From Amycolatopsis camponoti (GTDB lineage: Bacteria; Actinomycetota; Actinomycetes; Mycobacteriales; Pseudonocardiaceae): DNA of 64,000 nt. The stretch lies in the NCBI RefSeq assembly GCF_902497555.1, contig NZ_CABVGP010000001.1, forward strand, positions 3,142,501-3,206,500, read 5' to 3'. Made by a program: the position numbers and the translations under genes. The notes under the pieces are model-generated. The model saw nothing but the letters and a program-made list of their open reading frames with translations, was not told the origin of the DNA and did not search any database. This document shows, one piece after another, positions 7,317-16,145 of the stretch. Position 1 is the first letter of the stretch, and every line of letters begins with the position of its first letter.

Positions 7317-9349
7317 CCGACGTCTGGTGGGCGCACGGGTCCACCGAAGAAAGCCACATCGTCCCCGGCCCCGGACCGTCCGGCGAGCAGCCCGAGCTGG
7401 TCGACGCCACCAGGGAAGCGGTCCGCGCCGCCGTGCGCGACCGGGTCCCCGGCTACACCCCGGACTGGACCAACCCCGACCGGCAGGACGCCGGCGTCGC
7501 GCTCGTGCGCCTCTTCGGCACCCAGGCCGAGCCGGTGCTGGCCCGGGTCAACCGGCTGCCCGAGAAGATCCTCGCCGAGCACCTGACCACCGCGGGCGTG
7601 CGCCGCCGGCCGGCCACCGCGGCCGCCGCGTTGCTGGAGTTCACCGTGCACCCGCCGGACGGCGCGTCGGTGCTCGTCCCCGCCGGTTTCCAGGCCGCCG
7701 CTTCCGGCACCGGCGGTGACGTCGTCTTCGAGACCGACCAAGACCTCTACGCCACCCCCGCCACCCTGGGCGTGATCGCGGTCCAGCGTGGCGGCGCGCT
7801 CGAGCCGGTCCCGCTCGGGCTGAACGGGCCCGGCCGGCCGTTCGCGCCGTTCGGCGTGGACCCGCAGCCGGGCAACGCGCTGTGGCTGGGTCTCGACGGC
7901 ACCGCGAGCCCGTTCCCCTCGCTGTCGCTGGGGTTCGTGGTCGCGGCCGCGCCGCCGTCGCCCGCGGCCGCCGGCGGGCTGACGCCACTGCCGCTCGAGC
8001 CGCGGCCGTTGCTGCGCTGGGACGTGCTGGACGGCGGCCGCTTCGTCCCCGCCGACGTCGTCCGCGACGAAACCGCGGGACTGCGCGCGAGCGGCACGAT
8101 CGAGCTGCGGCTGCCGCGCACCTGGGCGCCCGGCCGGCCGCCGGCCGCCCGGCCCGGGCCTGCCCTGCGGTGGCTGCGGCTGCAGGTGACGAACGGCGTC
8201 TTCATGACCGCGCCGCCGCTCGTGGCGGGACTGCGGCTGAACACCGTCGCCGCCACCGCCGCCCACACGATCTTCGACGAGCCCCTGGAACCGATCCAGG
8301 ACCCCGCGGCCCCGGCCGAGCGGCGGCGGCTGCGGCTGAGCCAGGTCCCGATCCTCGCCGGCAGCGTCGTGATCGAGGTCGACGACGACCCCGGGACGGA
8401 CCTCTTCGGCACCACCGAAGAAAACGCGTCACGCTGGCAGGAGGTGCCGAGCCTCTCGGCCCACGGTCCGGACGACCGGGTCTTCGTCGTCGACTACGAC
8501 TCCGGCGTGGTCACCTTCGGCGACGGCGTCAACGGCGCGCCCGTGCCGCCGGGCTTCCGCAACGTCCGTGCCGTGCGGTACCGGGTCGGCGGCGGCACGG
8601 CCGGTGCCGTGGCGGCCGGCGCGGTCGGCGGCGTCGTCACCGCGCGGCCGTTCGTGACCGGCGTGACCAACCCGTTCCCCGCCACCGGGGGCACCGACGC
8701 CGAGCCGGACGCGGACGTCGTGCGGCGCGGGGTGGGGGAGCTGCGCTCCCGCGGCCGCGCGGTCGCGCCCGCCGACTACGGCCTGCTGGCCCTGCGCGCG
8801 CCGGGCGCGTCGATCGCGCGGGCGAACGGGGTGCCGGGCCTGCACCCGGACTTCCCGGGCACGCCCATCCCCGGTGTCGTCGGCGTTCTCGTGGTGCCGC
8901 CGATCGAGGAGGGTGGCACCGAGCCGCCGGTGCCCACCGCCGCGACCCTGCGCGCGGTGGCGGACTTCCTGAGCCGCGAGGTGGCACCCGCCGGAAGCAC
9001 GGTGGTCACCGGCCCGGTCGCGTTCCGGCGGATCGCCGTCGAAGCCCGGGTGGTGCTCGACGCCGACCAGGACCGGGCCGCGGTTCTCGCGCGCGCGGCC
9101 GAGGCCGTGACGACCTACTTGGACCCGGTACGCGGCGGTGAGCACGGGGGCGGCTGGCCCTTCGGCGGCGCGGTGCGCCACACCCCGCTCGTGCGCCGGC
9201 TCCTGGCCGTGGACGGCGTCCTCGCCGTGTCCGGGCTCTCGCTGACGGCCGACGGGCTGCGGCTGCCGCCGTGCACGGACCACGCGATCCCGCCGAACGA
9301 CCTCGTCTGGCCGGACCGCCCGGTGCTGATCCCGGTGGAGGAGTCATGA
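7313..9349 (+). CDS. second baseplate J-like wedge protein
   Basis: 678 aa starting at the GTG of a GTGA overlap. It repeats the layout of the preceding protein: a PDWTNPDRQDAGVALVRLFGTQAEPVLARVNRLPEK start, RRRPATAAAALLEFTV, then DRVFVVDYDSGVVTFGDGVNGAPVPPG, VRYRVGGGTAGAVAAGAV and the gpJ-like VAPADYGLLALRAPGASIARANGV. Such proteins are annotated elsewhere as putative baseplate assembly proteins. Its similarity to the upstream gene, easily seen in the FGDG and VGGG blocks, points to an old tandem duplication giving a heteromeric wedge. It ends in an ATGA overlap. Confidence 0.9.
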   Translation: MTDVWWAHGSTEESHIVPGPGPSGEQPELVDATREAVRAAVRDRVPGYTPDWTNPDRQDAGVALVRLFGTQAEPVLARVNRLPEKILAEHLTTAGVRRRPATAAAALLEFTVHPPDGASVLVPAGFQAAASGTGGDVVFETDQDLYATPATLGVIAVQRGGALEPVPLGLNGPGRPFAPFGVDPQPGNALWLGLDGTASPFPSLSLGFVVAAAPPSPAAAGGLTPLPLEPRPLLRWDVLDGGRFVPADVVRDETAGLRASGTIELRLPRTWAPGRPPAARPGPALRWLRLQVTNGVFMTAPPLVAGLRLNTVAATAAHTIFDEPLEPIQDPAAPAERRRLRLSQVPILAGSVVIEVDDDPGTDLFGTTEENASRWQEVPSLSAHGPDDRVFVVDYDSGVVTFGDGVNGAPVPPGFRNVRAVRYRVGGGTAGAVAAGAVGGVVTARPFVTGVTNPFPATGGTDAEPDADVVRRGVGELRSRGRAVAPADYGLLALRAPGASIARANGVPGLHPDFPGTPIPGVVGVLVVPPIEEGGTEPPVPTAATLRAVADFLSREVAPAGSTVVTGPVAFRRIAVEARVVLDADQDRAAVLARAAEAVTTYLDPVRGGEHGGGWPFGGAVRHTPLVRRLLAVDGVLAVSGLSLTADGLRLPPCTDHAIPPNDLVWPDRPVLIPVEES

Positions 9350-11265
9350 CCTGCGCGCCCACCGCCGTCACCTTCCGGCTCCTCGACGACGTCGTCGGGT
9401 GGGACGAGGCCGCGGTGACCGGCGTCGCCGGGTTCACCGACGAGGCCGGCGTGCGGCTGGCCTACGAAGGCGCTTCCCCGGAAGGCCCGACGCGGACCCA
9501 GCTGCTGCCGTGGTTCCCCGACCCGCGTCTCGCGCCCGGCTGCGGGCCGTGCGGCTGGTACCTGCTGTCCGGCCGCCGGCTGCTGCGGCGCGACACCCGC
9601 GCCGGCGGCTGGCGGCCCGTCTGGGCGCCCGGCTGCGACCCCCGCCTGCTGCGCGAACCGGCCGCGGTGGCCGCCCGCGGGCACCGGATCGCGGTCGTCG
9701 ACTCCGGCCGGGTCTTCCTGTGGCGCAACGAAGGCGACCACCTCGCCGCGGTGATCCGCCATCGCGACGCCACCGTCGTCGCGCTCGCGCAGGACGAGCA
9801 GGTGCTCGTGGCCCGGGCCGGCAGCGACCGGGTCCGGCGGTACGGCGCCGACGGGCGGCTGTGCGACGTCGTCCGGACCCGCGTCGCCGGCGAGATCATC
9901 GGGATCCGCACCGGACCCGGCCGCACGATCTGGCTGCTCACCGAAGACCGCGGCCGCTTCCGGATCTACCGCGACCACTGTGAGTCCACTGTGGACGAAC
10001 TGGCGGCGGCGCTGCCGCCGAGCGGCCTGACCGCCGCGGACGAGGACGGCTTCTGCCTGCGGGAGAAGGGGCCGGACGGCGACGTGACCTCCTGTTACGA
10101 CTGGCGGGGACGGCCGCGGGAGGAACCGGCACCGGAGTCCGGCCGGTACGTGACGCACGGAGAGTTCACCACGCACCTGATCGACAGCGGCATCTCGCGC
10201 TGCCGCTGGCACCGGGTGCGGATCGAGGCGGACGTGCCGACCGGCACCGCGATCTCCGTGTCGGTCGTGGTGTCCGAGGACGACCGGTTCGCCGAAAGCG
10301 ACTGGCAGACCGCGCCCGCCGGCGTCACCGACTTCCTCGTCGACCAGCCGCCCGGCCGGCACCTGACCCTGCGCGCCCGCCTGTCCGGCGACTCCGCCGC
10401 GACCCCGGTCCTGCACCGGATCCGGCTCGACTTCCCGCGCTCGACCAGCGCCGACCTGCTGCCCGCCGCGTTCCGGCAGGACCCGGCGGCCGACGACTTC
10501 ACCGAGCGGTTCCTGGCGCTGTTCGACGCGAGCGTCGCCGAGATCGACCGGGTCGTCGAGCGGTACCCGGCGCTGCTCGACCCGGCCGGCGTGCCGGACG
10601 CCGCGTTGCCGTGGCTGGCCGGCCTGCTCGGCCTGTCGTTCGAGGCCGGCTGGGACGCGGACACCCGCCGGAAGCTGATCGCCGCCGCGCCGGGCCTCTA
10701 CCGGCGGCGCGGCACGCCGGGCGCGCTGAAGGAGGCGATCCGCCTCGTCTTCGGCGTCACGCCGGTGATCGACGAACTGGCCGGCGACCGCCACTGGGCG
10801 CAGGTCCGCGCGACCGTGACCTCGCCGGCGACCGCGCGCGGTCTCGGCTCGGTGCGGCTGTTCGGCCGCTCGTCGTCGCGGCTGCGGCTCGGCACCTCGA
10901 CGCTGGGCGCGACGCCGCTGCGGGCGTTCGGCGACCCGGACACCGATCCCCTCACCGAGCACGCCCACCGGTTCCGGGTCCTGCTGGCGTCCGGCTCGGT
11001 GGACGAGGACGCGGTGCGGCGCCTGGTGGCCCGGCAGGCGCCCGCGCACACGAGGGGTTCGGTGCGCGCCGGCGGGGCGGGGTTCGTGGTCGGCACGCGG
11101 TCGGCGGTCGGGGTCGACACGGCGTTCGTCCCGCTGCCGCCGCCCGTGGTGGGGACCGCGCGCCTGAACCACGACGGAGTACTGAGACCCGGGCCGCGCG
11201 GCGCACGGCAAGGCGTGACCGTCGGCGTGGTGTCCGCGGTCGGGGTCCACACGCGAGTGTCTTGA
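9346..11265 (+). CDS. eCIS tail protein with C-terminal P2 gpI-like domain
   Basis: 639 aa; the start at the ATGA overlap is chosen over an upstream in-frame GTG. Residues about 20-330 look like a beta-propeller or repeated beta-sheet (AAVAARGHRIAVVDSGRVFLWRN, VVALAQDEQVLVARAGSDRVRRYGADGRL, WLLTEDRGRFRIYRDH). The C-terminal 230 residues match the phage tail protein I domain (DDFTERFLALFDASVAEIDR, LPWLAGLLGLSFEAGWDADTRRKLIAAAPGLYRRRGTPGAL). In CIS this family sits at the wedge edge where fibres attach. The fusion to a propeller-like N-terminus is common in actinobacterial loci. Confidence 0.85.
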   Translation: MTCAPTAVTFRLLDDVVGWDEAAVTGVAGFTDEAGVRLAYEGASPEGPTRTQLLPWFPDPRLAPGCGPCGWYLLSGRRLLRRDTRAGGWRPVWAPGCDPRLLREPAAVAARGHRIAVVDSGRVFLWRNEGDHLAAVIRHRDATVVALAQDEQVLVARAGSDRVRRYGADGRLCDVVRTRVAGEIIGIRTGPGRTIWLLTEDRGRFRIYRDHCESTVDELAAALPPSGLTAADEDGFCLREKGPDGDVTSCYDWRGRPREEPAPESGRYVTHGEFTTHLIDSGISRCRWHRVRIEADVPTGTAISVSVVVSEDDRFAESDWQTAPAGVTDFLVDQPPGRHLTLRARLSGDSAATPVLHRIRLDFPRSTSADLLPAAFRQDPAADDFTERFLALFDASVAEIDRVVERYPALLDPAGVPDAALPWLAGLLGLSFEAGWDADTRRKLIAAAPGLYRRRGTPGALKEAIRLVFGVTPVIDELAGDRHWAQVRATVTSPATARGLGSVRLFGRSSSRLRLGTSTLGATPLRAFGDPDTDPLTEHAHRFRVLLASGSVDEDAVRRLVARQAPAHTRGSVRAGGAGFVVGTRSAVGVDTAFVPLPPPVVGTARLNHDGVLRPGPRGARQGVTVGVVSAVGVHTRVS

Positions 11266-11280
11266 GAGGACAGAAGAGAG

Positions 11281-12513
11281 ATGACCGAGGCAACGACACA
11301 GGAACAGCCCTTCCGCCGGTTGCGGTACTTCCACGGGCAGCTGCTCACCGCCCGCGACTTCCAGCGCGAACAGGAGTACTTCCGCGAGAAGCTGAAGCTG
11401 CGGATGCGCTGCCTGCTCGGCTACGGCGTGGTGTGCGGGCTCTTCGTGGAACCCGCGCCGCCCGCGGACGACAAGGCGGCTTCCGATAAGGCAGCTTCCG
11501 ATAAGGAGAAGCACGAACACCAGGCGAAGGTGCGCATCACCAGCGGGCTCGGCGTCGACTGCGACGGCAACGAGGTGGTCGTGCCGGGCAGCTGCTCGAT
11601 CGACCTGTGGGACGCGCTGCACGAGGACGAGCGCACCGGCGGGACGGTGTGGGTCGGCGTCGAGTACACCGAACGCGCGGTCGAGCCGACGAGGACGGTG
11701 TTCAACTCCGCCTGCGCGGACACCTCGGACTGCGACTTCGGCTACACCGAGGAGAGCTACTGCGTCCGGGTCACCACCAAGACGCCGCCGAAGGACGATC
11801 GCTGCGAGACCTGCTGCACCCCGTGCGAGCACAAGGTCCTGTGGCTGGCCAGGATCGACGACGTCGACTTCGGCAAGCCGGTCCGCGAAGACCAGATCCA
11901 CCTGGACGTCCGCCGCTTCTTCGGCCGCCGCGTGCCGACGGTGATCACCGGCATCAACTGGCGCCACGGCCACACCTACACCGTGAACGAGGCCAAGGAG
12001 CTGCTCGGCACGCAGAAGGACTCGGGCGGCCTGGTCGTCGAGTTCTCCGACGGCGTCCGCGTCGACAGCCTCCGCCGCGGCGTGGTGGAGATCCAGGTGA
12101 TCGAGGGCGGCGCCGGCCGCAACGCCGACACCTGGTACATGGGCGGCGAGTTCAAAGAGCCCACCGGCAAGGACGGCGAGTTCACCGACCACTTCCGCTA
12201 CCGGCAGACGACCCGCGAGACGCTGCAGGAGGGCGACCGCGTGCTGATCACCATCCGCGCGGCGTTCATCCTCGACCACTGCTGCCGCCCGGTCGACGGC
12301 ACCAACGTCGGCGGCCGGGTGCCCTACATCGGCCAGGCCAAGGCGGACACCGACGCCGAGACGGAGACCGGTCACGGCCACGACCCCAAGCCGGAGCCCG
12401 ACCCGACCGGCTGCCTCGTGCCGCCGTCGGGCATCGGGCCGTGGACGTCCGGCACCGGCGCCGGCGGGGACGTCTTCGAGAGCTGGTTCTTCGTCACCGA
12501 GGAGCGTTCATGA
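11281..12513 (+). CDS. uncharacterised eCIS-associated protein 1 (GQLL-module family)
   Basis: 410 aa. The N-terminal module RLRYFHGQLLTARDFQREQEYF... RMRCLLGYGVVCGLFV... GLGVDCDGNEVVVPG recurs in the next two genes, so these three define a small family. A Lys/Asp tandem repeat DKAASDKAASDK (15-bp DNA repeat near 11484-11513) interrupts it. A Cys-rich stretch (CADTSDCDF, CETCCTPCEH, about residues 146-183) suggests metal binding or disulfides. No catalytic motif is seen. Synteny between the wedge and tape-measure genes suggests a baseplate-periphery or fibre role (inference). It starts 15 bp after the previous stop and ends with an ATGA overlap. Confidence 0.75.
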   Translation: MTEATTQEQPFRRLRYFHGQLLTARDFQREQEYFREKLKLRMRCLLGYGVVCGLFVEPAPPADDKAASDKAASDKEKHEHQAKVRITSGLGVDCDGNEVVVPGSCSIDLWDALHEDERTGGTVWVGVEYTERAVEPTRTVFNSACADTSDCDFGYTEESYCVRVTTKTPPKDDRCETCCTPCEHKVLWLARIDDVDFGKPVREDQIHLDVRRFFGRRVPTVITGINWRHGHTYTVNEAKELLGTQKDSGGLVVEFSDGVRVDSLRRGVVEIQVIEGGAGRNADTWYMGGEFKEPTGKDGEFTDHFRYRQTTRETLQEGDRVLITIRAAFILDHCCRPVDGTNVGGRVPYIGQAKADTDAETETGHGHDPKPEPDPTGCLVPPSGIGPWTSGTGAGGDVFESWFFVTEERS

Positions 12514-14510
12514 GCAAGCCCGACTGCGGGTGCGGGTGCGGTGGCGCACCCGCCTTCCCGGCCGCGTTCGCCCGGCCACGGTTCTTCGCGGGCCAGCTGC
12601 TCACCGAGGACGACCTCGGCCTGCTGACCGACTACGTGGCCGGCAAGGACCGGCTGCACAACCGGATGCTGTCCGGCCCCGGGGTCGTGTGCGGGCTGGA
12701 GGTCACCTGCGACTCGTGCGACGGCGGGACGGTGTCCGTCCACCCCGGGCACGCCCTCGACTGCTGCGGCAACGACATCGTCCTGTCCTGCAAGGAAAAG
12801 GTCGACGTGCAGGCGCTCGTGCGGGAGCTGCGCGTGTCCTCGCCGGGGGTCGCGTGCGGCGACCCGTGCGACGACGACCAGCGCCACTACGGGCTCTTCG
12901 TGCGCTACGAGGAGACGATGGCCGACCCGGTCTCGCCGTTCGCGACCGAGGAGCCGTGCCCGGCGCCGGGCTGCGTGCCCTCGCGGGTCCAGGAGGGCTT
13001 CCGGTTCGTCGTCAAGTGCGACACCGCCGACGACCACCGGTACAACCCGGCCACCAAGCTCCTGGCGCAGATCGGGGACAAGGACGCCTACGAGCGGATC
13101 CGGCTGCTGAGCCTGCGGCTCGACCACTACCTCGACCCGATGTCGGTCGCGGGCGCGTTCTCGACCCGGACGATCAAGTTCGAGGACGCCGACGCCGTCC
13201 GGTACGCCGACAACCTCCGGCTGCTGCGGGAGAGCGGCGAGGGAGTCCCGCAGCCGCCCGCGGCCCGGCAGCAGACCGAGTACGTGCGGGCGCTGGCGAG
13301 TGCCATCGCCCGGTACGACACCTACGACGACGCCGGGCAGCAGGACCTGCGAGCCAAGCACGACCTCGGGGAGATCGACGCCGCCCGGCAGGTGCTCGGC
13401 GCGGCGTGCGACCGGCTGGCCGCGGCGGACCCCGAGCAGGTGTGGCCGGAGCCGGCGCACCGGGCGGTCGCGCTGGCCGTCGTGGCCGAGGCGAAGAACC
13501 GGGTGGCGACCGCCGATCCGGACGCGCCGATCGAGGTCCGCCTGCTGGCCCAGGGCACCCCGCTGGACAACGTGCTGGAGGCGGAGTTCCGGGCCGATCT
13601 CGTGCGGATCCGCGAGTGGCTGCTCGGCCGGCTGGACCGGGTGCCCGGCGTCGCGGACTGCGTCCTGCACGCCGACGTGCGCAAGGTCGCCGTCCCGCGG
13701 CCGCTGCCCATCCCGGAGCCGGACCCGGCGCACCGCTTGTCCGTCGCCGATCTCGGGCTGCTCGCGGACGCGGCCGGGAAGCTGACCACGTGCGTGCGCC
13801 GGTTCGTCACCGACGCGGCCTGCTCGACGCTGAACCCGCCGTGCGTGGACTGCGCCGACGACGACGTGCTGCTGGCGCACCTGGAACTGGACGGCTGCGA
13901 CGTCGTCCGCGTGTGCTCGGCGACGCGGGAGCAGGTGCTGCCGGGCGGCTCGGCCTACGGCGAATGGCTGCCGAAGCTCTACCAGCTGCGGCACCTCGCC
14001 GAGCAGGTGTGCTGTCAGCCGACGCCGGTGTACCGGCCGCCGGGCGTGCCGGAGTCGGGCCCGATCCCGCGCCCGTACGTCCCGGGGCTGCTCGAACCGT
14101 GGCGGCGGCAAGGCCCGCTGGACCGCATGTGGGACCTCCTGGTGACCCCGGCGCCGGGGGAGACCGTGCCCAAGCCCGTGCGCGAGCAGGTGTACACGGT
14201 GCCGGCCGAGGTGACCGACAGCCTGCAGGAGATGAACGCGCTGCGGGGTCAGGTCAGCGACCTGATCGCCACCGTGGAGGCGCTGCGGGGCCAGCTGGAC
14301 ACCGCGCGCGAGCAGGTCGCGCGGGTCCGGGAGGACGTGCCGGACCGGCTGTCCGACCGGCTTTCGGAGCTGGAGAGCGCCCCCGCCGCGGAACCGGAAC
14401 CCGAGCCGGAGCCCGAACCCGAGCAGAAGGCACCGGTCCGGCGGCCCCGGTCGTCGTCGAGCCGGAGCGGCGGGTCCGCCCGCAAGCCGCGGTCGGGTGA
14501 GACGTCGTGA
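12510..14510 (+). CDS. uncharacterised eCIS-associated protein 2, Cys-rich, coiled-coil C-terminus
   Basis: 666 aa beginning MSKPDCGCGCGGAP. The family module is clear: RPRFFAGQLLTEDDLGLLTDY... HNRMLSGPGVVCGLEV... VHPGHALDCCGNDIVLSC. Many paired Cys follow (CDSCDGG, CGDPCDDD, CPAPGC, CVDC). Residues about 560-620 form a heptad-like coiled coil (EMNALRGQVSDLIATVEAL, LRGQLDTAREQVARVREDV). The tail has an EPEP repeat and a Ser/Arg/Lys-rich end. Coiled coil plus module suggests an elongated surface component, perhaps a fibre base. It overlaps both neighbours by 4 bp. Confidence 0.72.
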   Translation: MSKPDCGCGCGGAPAFPAAFARPRFFAGQLLTEDDLGLLTDYVAGKDRLHNRMLSGPGVVCGLEVTCDSCDGGTVSVHPGHALDCCGNDIVLSCKEKVDVQALVRELRVSSPGVACGDPCDDDQRHYGLFVRYEETMADPVSPFATEEPCPAPGCVPSRVQEGFRFVVKCDTADDHRYNPATKLLAQIGDKDAYERIRLLSLRLDHYLDPMSVAGAFSTRTIKFEDADAVRYADNLRLLRESGEGVPQPPAARQQTEYVRALASAIARYDTYDDAGQQDLRAKHDLGEIDAARQVLGAACDRLAAADPEQVWPEPAHRAVALAVVAEAKNRVATADPDAPIEVRLLAQGTPLDNVLEAEFRADLVRIREWLLGRLDRVPGVADCVLHADVRKVAVPRPLPIPEPDPAHRLSVADLGLLADAAGKLTTCVRRFVTDAACSTLNPPCVDCADDDVLLAHLELDGCDVVRVCSATREQVLPGGSAYGEWLPKLYQLRHLAEQVCCQPTPVYRPPGVPESGPIPRPYVPGLLEPWRRQGPLDRMWDLLVTPAPGETVPKPVREQVYTVPAEVTDSLQEMNALRGQVSDLIATVEALRGQLDTAREQVARVREDVPDRLSDRLSELESAPAAEPEPEPEPEPEQKAPVRRPRSSSSRSGGSARKPRSGETS

Positions 14511-15634
14511 CCGGTCCGCTGCGCCCGGAGTTCCACGAGGGTCAGGTGCTCGCCGCCGCGGACCTGGCGGCGACCGTCGCCTACGCCCGCGCGGCGGCCG
14601 TCCGGCACGCGCGCCTGGCGCACGAGTGGGGCATCGCCGACGGGCTCGCCCTGACGACCGAGAACCGGACCGACCCGGCGTCCGGCGCGCGCTTCGTCGA
14701 GGTCAGCGTGCAGGCCGGGCTGGCGGTCGACGGTACCGGCCGGGAGATCGTGGTGCCCGCGCCGGTCGTGCTGTCGGAGGCGGACTTCGAGGCCGTCAAC
14801 GGGGCCGACGGGCCGACGTCCGAGCCGTACCCGGTGTTCCTCACCGCCGCGGACCGGGCCCAGGCGGCGAGCGGACCCGCGTCGTGCGCCGGATCCGCCG
14901 GGCCGGCCCGCGTGGAGGAGTCCTTCCAGATCCTCTTCAGACGGCTCGGCGACGAGCGGCTGGTGGCCGACCAGCAGCCGCCCGCGGTGAACGCCGCCCC
15001 GGCCGCCCCGCCCGTCCCGTGGCTGGTGCTGCTGGGCTTCGTCCAGTGGACCGGCGGCCACTTCACCGCGGCGGTCCCGGAAGCCCGGAACGTCGGCGTG
15101 CGGTTCGCCGGGGTGCGCGCGGACACCGTGTCGGCCCGGTCCGGCTCGCTGTCCCTGCGGACCCGGCCCCTGCCTGGCGAGGGCGAGCCGGCGCTGGTGC
15201 TGTCCGGCTCGGACACCCCGAAGCTGGTCTACGGGCTGTACAAGGGAACCGGCGACGTCGAGCCGCTGATGACCGTGGAGCCCAACGGGAACCTGACCAT
15301 CGCCGGCAGCTTCTCCGGCCGGATCTCCGCGGGCAGCGTGCTGGCGACGTCCGGCAGCGCGACGGACGGCATGGTGCTGCCGCTGCCCGCCGGGGTGACG
15401 CCGGAGGAGGTCGCCGACGGACGGGTGTCGCTGCACGTGTACGTGACCCCGCGGATACCGCCGTCGGAGTCCGGGCTCACCGTCCCGGCCGAGGCCACTG
15501 TGGACGGTGACCGGCGGGTCCGGTGCCGGCTGCGGTCCTACGACCCCGGCGCGGGGCCGGCGGTCACCGAACGGCCGGGCGCGGTCGACTTCCTGGTCCT
15601 GGCGACGGTCGCGGCGACGAGCGGAGGTGGCTGA
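14507..15634 (+). CDS. uncharacterised eCIS-associated protein 3 (GQLL-module family)
   Basis: 375 aa from a GTG overlapping the previous stop. The module is more diverged: RPEFHEGQVLAAADLAATVAYARAAAVRHARLAHEWGIADGL... VQAGLAVDGTGREIVVP, and it lacks the Cys pairs of its two paralogues. The middle contains SGSDTPKLVYGLYKG and VEPNGNLTIAGSFSGRISAG, a fibre-like beta pattern resembling the phage tail-fibre PNGNL-TIAG element; the end is beta-rich. A receptor-contact or decorative fibre is plausible but unproven. Confidence 0.7.
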   Translation: MTGPLRPEFHEGQVLAAADLAATVAYARAAAVRHARLAHEWGIADGLALTTENRTDPASGARFVEVSVQAGLAVDGTGREIVVPAPVVLSEADFEAVNGADGPTSEPYPVFLTAADRAQAASGPASCAGSAGPARVEESFQILFRRLGDERLVADQQPPAVNAAPAAPPVPWLVLLGFVQWTGGHFTAAVPEARNVGVRFAGVRADTVSARSGSLSLRTRPLPGEGEPALVLSGSDTPKLVYGLYKGTGDVEPLMTVEPNGNLTIAGSFSGRISAGSVLATSGSATDGMVLPLPAGVTPEEVADGRVSLHVYVTPRIPPSESGLTVPAEATVDGDRRVRCRLRSYDPGAGPAVTERPGAVDFLVLATVAATSGGG

Positions 15635-15635
15635 G

Positions 15636-16145
15636 GTGAGCGTTTTCGCGGTGTACGAAACGAGTACCGGGGTCGTGGTGGGTGCGGTCAAGGCGATCGA
15701 CGTCCCGGTGCCGGCGGTGGACGCGCTGGTCGGCGCCGCGCTGCCGGTGCGCTCGGGCGCGGCCACTATGTCGCTGCCGGCGCGGGAGCTGGCCGTGCAC
15801 GAGGCGGACGACCAGCCGGAGGTGTTCGCCGACCCGCTGGCCTACGGGGTCACGCGGCTGCCGGACCAGCCGCCCAAGCCCGCACTGGCGAAACTGGCCG
15901 AGCTGCCCGACCCTCCGGCGTTCGACGGCACCGGGCTGCTCGTCGCGCTGCCGGGGAACCCGGCCCAGGACACCACGGTGTTCGCGCTGGTCTCCGAGGG
16001 GCCGGGGACGCTGCTGGTCACCGGGACCATCGCGAAGGACACCGACCACGTGTCGCTGCCGGTCACGGTGAGCGCGGGCCCGCACGCCGTGCTGCTGCTG
16101 GTGGCGGGCTGGGCGGGCCGGCTGGACGAGGTCGAGAAGCAGTGA
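15636..16145 (+). CDS. small unknown eCIS operon protein
   Basis: 169 aa; GTG 15636 lies one base after the previous stop with GGAGGTGGCTGAG as ribosome site. The N-terminus is SVFAVYETSTGVVVGAVKAID, a single beta-rich domain with no Cys and no obvious signal peptide or transmembrane helix. I do not recognise a family. It lies between the GQLL-module proteins and the tape-measure candidate and is coupled to the latter by GTGA. It may be a fibre or assembly accessory, but the sequence alone shows nothing decisive. Confidence 0.65.
   Translation: MSVFAVYETSTGVVVGAVKAIDVPVPAVDALVGAALPVRSGAATMSLPARELAVHEADDQPEVFADPLAYGVTRLPDQPPKPALAKLAELPDPPAFDGTGLLVALPGNPAQDTTVFALVSEGPGTLLVTGTIAKDTDHVSLPVTVSAGPHAVLLLVAGWAGRLDEVEKQ

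Noticed and set aside
11470..11520. Tandem repeat in the first GQLL-module gene as a CRISPR or mobile feature
   Set aside because: Two copies of a 15-bp in-frame unit coding DKAAS; a simple coding expansion.
9115..12381. 1088-codon minus-strand open frame across the baseplate genes
   Set aside because: Antisense shadow of three overlapping eCIS genes; no start signal or domain.
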